Assembly (NCBI GenBank): GCA_001931905.2
Contig: MSJI02000953.1
Location: forward strand, 28,787 to 92,786
Length of the DNA: 64,000 bases
Source: Cladosporium sp. IMV 00045
Taxonomy: Eukaryota; Ascomycota; Dothideomycetes; Cladosporiales; Cladosporiaceae
Direction of reading: 5' to 3'
Part shown: in pieces, positions 56,907 to 64,000 of the stretch
Layout of the letters: every line of letters begins with the position of its first letter
Numbering within the stretch: the stretch's first letter is position 1
Notes under the pieces: model-generated
Databases searched by the model: none
The model's input: the letters and a program-made list of their open reading frames with translations, nothing else
What the model was told of the DNA's origin: nothing
Made by a program: the position numbers and the translations under genes

Positions 56907-59882
56907 CGATCGGTCATTTTTCCTGGCGAAAGCGTCGACGAGAGAATCGGACGTCAGCCGGGTAACTGCTTTTGTTTGTGAGCTGTGAACCCTGTTAGAT
57001 TATACAAGAACGACGAGGGCGTGCGGGCAAGGACCGGGACCGGATGACGCCACAATACGCTTATCCATGTTGATTGATTGCCCTGGTCCTGGTTTAGGCG
57101 GGCCCTCGAGGTGCGTGTGCGGCCCGTTGGGTATGCCGAATGGATGTCTCTCCAAAGTTCCTGGACCTAGGAGATGGAACTTGCGATGATCAATTCTACC
57201 TCCTCAGACAGGATGATGGCAATGTGACATGGCCGGTGATGCGAAAAGACCACAAGCAGATGCTTTGTAGGCTTTGTGCCCGAGAGGGACCGCACCCGTG
57301 GCTTGCATCTCGCTTGATGCGTGGCACTACGCCTCTCGCCTTGGGTTTACATCCTGTAGGTCGATTAGCCCGTCGCGGGAAAGCCAAGCGGGTCGTTCGA
57401 GGCAGCCAGTCCTGCCGTCAGCGCGATGTCAGCATCCAGCGAACAGGAAGGAATCTCAAGGATGCGAGGCTTGTCTTCATCTCCCGGAGTCGCACGTGAA
57501 GCAGCACATGATCGTACAAGGCGGCGGGCAGCCGTTGGTAAGCGCGGCGATCCCAGAACCGTTTTAGAGATTGCGCAGTCGCGATTGGTCTTTTGGGTAT
57601 GACTCTTGGGGAGAGCAAGGCTGCCGATAAGATATTAGGCTCAGGGCAGAGGGATCCCCAGGCGAGGCAAAGACATAGAATGGAACGGGTGGTCGAGAGT
57701 CGAGAGCGCTGCACGTAGTAAGTAGTGCACTGCGGGGTCCGAGAAGGGCCGCAGGGTGTGGTGGACAAGGGTCAGGGATGTATAACGGTCGACCGGCATC
57801 GGGCGCAGAGCCGCGGACATGGACATGGCCCCAGGCGCGTTGCAGCCCGTTGCAGCCCTGCGAATGATGGCGCGGCGGTAGCACGATGGTGACTGGCTCA
57901 AGGCATCGTTGGACGGCGGGCTGCGGTCCTGGGGTGGCAGAGAAGGATGAAAGTATGAGAGCATCGGGACAAGTGTTTGAAGGGAATGCTGGTAGAGATT
58001 GATTGGGAGTGGTCCAATCATGGATGGGAGAAGGGGTGATTTGCGGGCAGAGTTTGGACGGACCAAAATGTTGTCTTGGGTAGGCGTGGTGGATGGCGGG
58101 TAGGTTGTGGTGCTTGTGACAGAACAACCAGCCGGCCAGCCAGCCAGCGAGAGCGAGAAGAGTCACACGTCTTGGGTGGAGGCCGGACGATTAACGGCGC
58201 ACTCAGCTGCAATTGCGCGTTCGCGAGTTGCACGTTCTTGTCGCAAGAAACATGTGAATTATTGCTGCGGCGTGGGAAATGTGTATGTATGTAGAGGCAA
58301 GGTGAGGTAGACAAGTCACTCGAGCTGCATGGCCATTGGAGACGTTGTGGTGGGCTTTGCAGCGACAAGCAAGCAGCCAGCCGGCATTCGCCTGCGGCCA
58401 GGCAGGCAAAGGTATAGGTACAGTACTTGACCAAATGCTGAGAGTGAGTGAAATAGAGTGAGATCTCGAACAAGCTCCGACGCACTACTTTCCTGACAAG
58501 TAGTGTCTTGTGGATCTCTTCTGATGGTTTGAGTTGTCATGCGAGTCTGCCTTTGCTTCTGCCTTACCACCACCTGGCTAGCCATTGCATGGCCGAGCTT
58601 GAAGCATCCCGACATGGCTGTGGACAAGTAACGGCACTCTCACCAGACGACTCAAGTCCACTCGGAACAGAGGGAGATCATCGACTCAACACTCAACAGT
58701 ACCAACAATAATACAATACACCACCGCCGTCAGCCGTCGGTCCATACATCCATCCATCCAACACAAAAGTGCTGTGCCGGGCCCGCCCACTTGGATCGGG
58801 CGGCGGGTTTTAGAGGGAGCGACTCGTCTCGCCGCCACCGGCTTCTGCCCTCTCTGGCCTCTCTCTGCTCTGCCATCTCTCTATACACTACTGCTCCAAC
58901 TAGACTCTGCTACCCCAGCCCAGCACAGCGAGCGCCATCCCCATCCCATCTCATCATCCCCATCCCCAGTTTCCCACCACAACTCTCCACTTTGACACTC
59001 TTCCTCTCCTCGACTCTACCATCTTCCCTCACTCGCCCTCTCCTCGCATTTTCCCACATATCCATCCTCTTCTCTTTGGATTTCTTGATTGACTCTCTAC
59101 CTCCTACAATCACCACTCACCACCACTACTGCAACAACTACAATTATTACATCCACTACCACAGCAGCAACAATATCATCTGCTCGCTCGCTCACTCACT
59201 TCCTCACTCACTTCCTCTCTCTTTCCACTGTCATCCTGTCGCTGCACTACCGCGACCACCCTCTCCGCTCGACTGCAGCCCGCGTGCATATCGCTCATCC
59301 TCCTCGCCAATCGCTCGTCGGGTGGCTTTGACAGCGCAGCCCACCATCGCCCTTCCGCAATCTCACCCTTCTGCCGCCTGCCTGCGAGCCCGCCCGCCCA
59401 TCCGTCTTGAGACGCGACCTTGGTTATTTTTTTATTTTTCGCGACCTGCAATCACTTTGTCTATCGAACTCTCTGCGACTGTTTTGCGCCCATCGCATAC
59501 AACAGCCAGCTCTACCTCCTCGGTCGCATCTGCGCGCAACGCGTGCGCGTCACGTTTGCGATCGCAACTTGATTGGCTGCTCAACCCCAGGCGCATTTCC
59601 ACTCTTGCGCGCGCCATTACTCCCAACAACATACCCATGCGACATTCGCATCGCTCTCTCAATATCGAGTCGCTGCTTCTCGACCGACTCGTTGCGCTTC
59701 AGGCGACTGCCCCTCGTCGGCCTTCGACTTGAAACCTTAACCCTCAACCAACGCGAGCTTAACATCTAGAACCCATCAGCTCGACAGGCCGCACCTCGGC
59801 CTTACCAACCACCATCTCCAACCGACTACACCTCTAATAATATCAACAACCCGCCAATCTGCGATATTCGCATTCATCCATC
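55933..59882. other. Large region, 3.9 kb, mostly WHI3 leader and promoter
   Basis: No confident gene. From about 58800 on it is strongly pyrimidine-rich with CACTCAC/TCCTC repeats, as expected for a long transcribed leader. An ATG-initiated frame of 313 codons runs 58791-59732 but is low-complexity. Confidence 0.5.
56866..56902 (+). repeat. (TGC)n triplet microsatellite
   Basis: About twelve uninterrupted TGC/CTG triplets in non-coding DNA. Confidence 0.95.
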
Positions 59883-61616
59883 ATGTTGCAGGACAAGAGC
59901 TTCGGATCCAGCACGAATTCTCCCTCCCGGGCCTCGTTCTCGACGGACCGTATCGGCATTACGCCCCTCAGATCGGCCTTTGGCTCCCAATCGTTCACTC
60001 TGCCAGCTCCGTCTGAACGTCACCACTCAGATCGATCGCTTGATTCGCATCTTCCTTCACAGTCAGCCAACAACTCCGACCCTGCAATATTCGGCGCAGA
60101 CTTGAGGCCACAGCCTACCATCTTGATTCGGAGACTGCCACGAAACATCGGCAACGATGCGCTGACAAGCATGCTGCTGTTTGCGGGGGATCTGATCAAC
60201 ACAGAAATCATCCGATCGCCATACCTGGAAGATAACGACAAGTATGCGACTGCTATTGCTCGCTTCCGGACATCGGCTGGCGCACACGAGGCGCAAGCCA
60301 AACTTCACGGCAAATCCAACACATCAAAGGAAGCGACAATGATCGTCGAAGTGCACAGTGCCAATAACTTTGAACGTCGCGCTACGGTCGATGGGATCAT
60401 CCCCAGACAAGAGTCAGGCTCGACTTCTTCGTCAAGTTCACACGGCGGACCACCGTCCGGAAGATCAAGATTCGGGAGCACCTTTCAGTCGACGGATAAG
60501 ATCTCGCCGCCTTTGCCCACTCCGAGCTCAGTAGGCAGCGGCAATGAGTTCCCCATCTCGGATCCAAAAAACATCCAGAGTCTGTTCTCACCCACGTCAC
60601 CCTTGACAAACGGATTCGACCGGAATCGCGTTTCTGGAAAGTCAGTCATCAACAACGACGACGCAGACGACGAGACTGGTGAGTTGCTGAAAGACCCGTT
60701 GGCCTATGCCAAAAGCGGACAACAGGCACGACGATCAAGTCATGCGCAGGTACCCGTGTCTCGCTTCGGCAGTCTGTCTCTGAGCACGGGCGCCAATGGC
60801 AACAACAACCACAACAACTTCATGTCGCCTTCTGCCAGCCACCTAAGCACACCAAGAGGAGCACAAGCTTTGCAAACCCCGAGATCGCCTACCAACATCA
60901 CCAACATGAACGCAGCCAACGCTTACAACATGAGTGTACCTCGGCATCAGTACCCGCCGGTCAACCCAGCGGATCAGAACCCACCCTGCAACACTCTATA
61001 TGTTGGTAACCTCCCGATAGAAACGTCCGAGGACGAACTCAAGGCTATCTTCTCGAGACAACGCGGGTACAAACGTCTTTGCTTCCGCACCAAGCAGAAT
61101 GGGCCAATGTGTTTCGTCGAGTTCGAGGACACTACTTTCGCCTCGCAAGCACTCAACGACCTCTACGGCTTCCCTCTTCACAATAGTGTCAAAGGCGGCA
61201 TTCGTCTAAGCTTCTCCAAAAACCCTCTGGGTGTTCGCTCAGGCCAGACGAACGGCACGCCCACGAATGGTGCATATCCCCATCACCCGTCTCTGATCAG
61301 CTCGCACTACTCAAACGGCACGAATGCCAGCAGTAACGCCTCCAACTTCACCGCCGTCTCAGGCCCACCACCCGGCTTCTCGACACCACCCGGTTTCAGT
61401 TCCAACCACAACTACTTGCGCCCCGCGCCTGAACAGCAGGGCCTCGGCGCCATGATGTTTAATGATCCCTTCAGCAGCATTGCGTCACCGCAACAGAACA
61501 GCTTCTCCGACCAGCTCGGCCCGCGAAATATGTCTGGTGGCCTGCCACCCAACATGAGTGGCAAGTATGGCCGCGACAGCCGGGGTAGCATCAGCAACTA
61601 CATGTTCGGGCGTTAA
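59883..61616 (+). CDS. WHI3: RNA-binding protein WHI3
   Basis: A single-exon, 577-residue protein. It has an N-terminal RRM-like block at about 77-160 ([17 protein letters not shown], then [19 protein letters not shown]), a disordered middle rich in S, N and P, and a C-terminal RRM at about 370-450 ([58 protein letters not shown]). The C-terminal RRM with the [15 protein letters not shown] core is characteristic of Whi3/Whi4 and S. pombe Mde7. Whi3 binds mRNAs such as the G1 cyclin message and forms condensates. The tail is Asn/Gly/Pro-rich. The leader is long, so translational control is plausible. Confidence 0.92.
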   Translation: MLQDKSFGSSTNSPSRASFSTDRIGITPLRSAFGSQSFTLPAPSERHHSDRSLDSHLPSQSANNSDPAIFGADLRPQPTILIRRLPRNIGNDALTSMLLFAGDLINTEIIRSPYLEDNDKYATAIARFRTSAGAHEAQAKLHGKSNTSKEATMIVEVHSANNFERRATVDGIIPRQESGSTSSSSSHGGPPSGRSRFGSTFQSTDKISPPLPTPSSVGSGNEFPISDPKNIQSLFSPTSPLTNGFDRNRVSGKSVINNDDADDETGELLKDPLAYAKSGQQARRSSHAQVPVSRFGSLSLSTGANGNNNHNNFMSPSASHLSTPRGAQALQTPRSPTNITNMNAANAYNMSVPRHQYPPVNPADQNPPCNTLYVGNLPIETSEDELKAIFSRQRGYKRLCFRTKQNGPMCFVEFEDTTFASQALNDLYGFPLHNSVKGGIRLSFSKNPLGVRSGQTNGTPTNGAYPHHPSLISSHYSNGTNASSNASNFTAVSGPPPGFSTPPGFSSNHNYLRPAPEQQGLGAMMFNDPFSSIASPQQNSFSDQLGPRNMSGGLPPNMSGKYGRDSRGSISNYMFGR

Positions 61617-62810
61617 ATTTTCAGGACAATAATCATGCACCCTCAAACACGCATTCCCGGATTCACAATCCATCACATCCCAAGGTTCAAGGGAAAGGAA
61701 ACGAAAGAAAAGCAAACGGCGTTCAATCTGGATTCTCTTACTATCTTAACGACATCTGGACGCATTATCCCGGAAGCGATTCATCAATCGAAAGGCTTTT
61801 TGGACACACACTCACGCAAAGACAATGGTGTTTTTCTCTACTTGGAGCCAACGGTCACCTTGGCTAGGACTGATTGCGAAGGCGCTCAAATCCGGCCTTC
61901 AACATCATCATCATCATCACTACTACTACTACCAAGGACTCTATTCATCCTCTCATCACACGGACGTTCTCTGGCTTGCTCTTATCATTACTATAATCCG
62001 CACTTGGGCCGGCGAACACGGGCGCAAGGGAGGGTACTTTTTTTTTCTTCGCAAACATGCGAAAAGGGGGCAAAGACTCTGACACACTTCGTCCTTTTTT
62101 GCTTTTTCCTTCTGCTTCCTTTCTTTTCGAGAAAGCACAGTATATCTTACTACGTTGATACCCACACACATTATTGGTTATGGGGCAAAAAGGATTGCCT
62201 TTGGGTTTACTGTCCATTTTTTGTCGTCGCTTTCATTGAATTTTGGTTGCGCGTGGGTTTTTTGGTTACGGCTTTTTGCTTTTGGTCAACATCAGCGACA
62301 AGGGAGGGATGGACAAAAAAGAAAAATCGCTCACAGTTCTTCTTCTTATCGCATGGTGGCGGGAAAGGGAAGGGGAAGGCTTGCTTGCTTGGAAGGGCTT
62401 CACTCTTATCATCCATCATCATCGTTTACTTAGTGGGGAAATGGAAGACTTGAAATATGCTTCTTCCTTTACTCGCTCAATCGCGTTGCTCTTGCTGTCT
62501 GGTTGGCGTTCGTGTCGTGCAGAGGTACCCGTTGCGTTTACCTCTTACTTGGCCTTTGCATGTACTTTTCTGGTCTAGTTCATTATTATCAGTAGGTCGA
62601 ATACCGAGAACGTATCGTATCACTTCACACGTTACCACCCTCCATCCATCCCTACCTACATGTACCCACCTTATTACAAAGGTCCTCAGCCGTGACAATT
62701 TCCTCGTTTCAGGCACACTCAAAACCTCCGCCCTACGAGAGAGAGGAAGAGAGAAACTCCATACCAGGTACCATTGGGCAGTTTCGAGATTCCTAATCCC
62801 GGCTCTATTT

Positions 62811-62858
62811 CTTCCTTTCTTCCTTCCTTCCTTCCTTCCTTCCTTCCTTCCTTCCTTC
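62811..62858 (+). repeat. (TTCC)n tetranucleotide microsatellite
   Basis: Roughly eleven to twelve TTCC units. Confidence 0.95.
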
Positions 62859-62944
62859 TCGCTCCTCAAGCAGGCAAGTTGGCGGCAACCTCACGATTTG
62901 GCCCCTGTAGAACTCAGCCCGTTTTGTCTTTGAGCTTTGGTCTT

Positions 62945-62974
62945 GAGAAGAAGAAGAAGAAGAAGAAGAAGAAA
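62945..62974 (+). repeat. (GAA)n triplet microsatellite
   Basis: About ten AAG/GAA units in non-coding sequence. Confidence 0.95.
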
Positions 62975-63610
62975 CGCATCAGGGATTAAAAGCGCAATGC
63001 GAAGTGAAGTATGTATCCCTTGTACGATCTGTGAAAGCGGATTTGAATTTTCTGGCCAGTGGTAATGTTTCGTTTTGGATTTTCTTGACATGTTTTATCT
63101 ATCCTTTCTTTCCTTCGGCCGAATGCCACGATCTTTCCTTCCCTGCCTTTCTCTTCGAGGAGTTTATCTGCTGTGCGGTTTTTCTCGTTTTCCCCGGTTG
63201 CCTGGAGCATTTGCACGCGCGAAGCTCTCGATCCAGCGAGTGAGAAGTGGAGGAGAATTCTCGACGCTGTCCTCCATCGCCCCACGAGTTTCCTATGCTT
63301 TCTCTCATTGCTCTTGACGGATATGGAACGTTTCATGCTCTCATGTCGTCCAATCTTGCATGGCAAGGAGGAAGATTTGCCCGGCTGCCTATCCTTCCTC
63401 CTCGGCAAGCGAATGAAGAGCCTTTCCGCGCCGTTCCTGCGCATGGAGTTCGGCTGTGTCGAGGAGTAGGTGTCAAAGCCAGCCAACTATCCTTGCTCTT
63501 GATCCCATCTTCGAACAGCGATGTTGAAGTCGACTGGTGGCGCTGAACGTATCCATCGTCAGAAACAGCACGCCCAACACCAGTCAATCTCAAGAGCTCT
63601 TCCAATCCCC

Positions 63611-64000
63611 TCACCTCCACAACCCATACCCGCCCGCCGCCGCTTTCCAAAGCTTGATCGTCCCGTCCTCACTCCCCGTCGCATAAAGCTTTCCGTCAGG
63701 ACTAAACCCCGTCGTCCACACGGGCCCATGATGTCCCTTCCCCGTCTCGACCTCGCGCTGCGCGTCGTAGTCCCAAACATGCACCCAAGTATCCGACGCG
63801 GAGCCCGTGACGAACTTCCTCGCGGGCCCGTTCAGCGCGACGGACGCCACCTCGCGCTCCGTCTGCACGTGGGCCAGCAGGCGGCCGGGCGTGCTGCCGC
63901 TGAAGAAGTAGACGTTCTTGCCGGCGGCGACGGACACGGTGCCGTCCGGGTTGCTGTCGAGGCCGGCGTTGAGTTCGCACGAGGTCGGGGCCGCGGCGAG
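63611..64000 (-). CDS. WD40-repeat protein, STRAP/unrip-like (5' part outside window)
   Basis: The frame is open from the window edge at 64000 to TGA at 63611-63613, giving the last 129 residues. It contains the end of a WD propeller: SASDTWVHVWDYD (one repeat ending) and GHHGPVWTTGFSPDGKLYA with GSEDGTIKLWK (last repeat), followed by YGLWR. This C-terminal repeat and tail match serine/threonine kinase receptor-associated protein (STRAP/unrip) homologues. eIF3i (TIF34) is an alternative with similar repeats. The start is beyond the window. Confidence 0.8.
   Translation of the reverse strand, partial: LAAAPTSCELNAGLDSNPDGTVSVAAGKNVYFFSGSTPGRLLAHVQTEREVASVALNGPARKFVTGSASDTWVHVWDYDAQREVETGKGHHGPVWTTGFSPDGKLYATGSEDGTIKLWKAAAGGYGLWR

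Larger units (their letters stand above)
61617..63610. other. WHI3 3' UTR and convergent spacer with microsatellites
   Basis: About 2 kb with no supported gene. Contains an (ATC)n/(CAT)n and (TAC)n run near 61901-61934, a (TTCC)n tract at 62811-62858, and a (GAA)n tract at 62945-62974. T-rich between 62040 and 62350. Confidence 0.6.

Noticed and set aside
56221..56965. Overlapping 116- to 160-codon frames around 56.5 kb
   Set aside because: Low-complexity, no splice-linked continuation, no recognisable family; one reads through the CTG repeat.
61635..62453. 272-codon frame after WHI3
   Set aside because: Phe/Lys-rich text reflecting T-runs and A-runs in the 3' UTR; no motifs.

Overview
This is nuclear DNA of a filamentous ascomycete, most likely a Dothideomycete (for example a Mycosphaerella/Capnodiales-type mould). 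The evidence is short introns of about 40-90 nt with GTNNGN...AG borders, fungus-only families (Zn2Cys6 and C2H2 regulators, ROM2-type RhoGEF, OCH1, V-ATPase subunit c', WHI3), dense genes on both strands, and pyrimidine-rich leaders. I saw no rRNA, tRNA, transposon, CRISPR or plasmid/phage feature. The class-level placement is inference; the fungal assignment is firm.

Left part (1-29 kb), mostly accessory metabolism and regulators: a gamma-glutamyltransferase cut by the window edge; a frameshifted F-box-like gene; a MYND zinc-finger protein; a DHA2-type MFS transporter; a TauD-like sulfonate dioxygenase divergent from an ACS/DAL5-type transporter (a plausible sulfonate uptake/oxidation pair); a conserved fungal protein of unknown function; ILV5; an unusual protein kinase; a C2H2 transcription factor; an F-box/Cys-rich protein; two tandem, possibly related tail-anchored membrane proteins; and a mitochondrial-type acyl-CoA synthetase.

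Right part (29-64 kb), mostly housekeeping: PKA catalytic subunit; VMA11; the Rho1 exchange factor ROM2; the Golgi mannosyltransferase OCH1; an aminoglycoside-phosphotransferase-fold kinase; a small Zn2Cys6 regulator; an AT-hook nuclear protein; COQ7; RTF1 of the Paf1 complex; a peroxisomal dienoyl-CoA isomerase ending in AKL; a small unknown protein; WHI3; and the C-terminal WD repeats of a STRAP-like protein at the right edge.

The most striking observation is that about a dozen single-base losses break otherwise clean reading frames between 2 and 29 kb, whereas I found none in the genes from 29 to 64 kb. They are either local consensus errors or real decay. Other points of interest are an 88-bp tandem repeat carrying a conserved hairpin in front of the AT-hook gene, 13-, 14- and 18-nt micro-exons in VMA11 and the Zn2Cys6 gene, a 72-nt stop-free intron in the PKA gene that mimics coding sequence, and a 313-codon open frame in the leader of WHI3.
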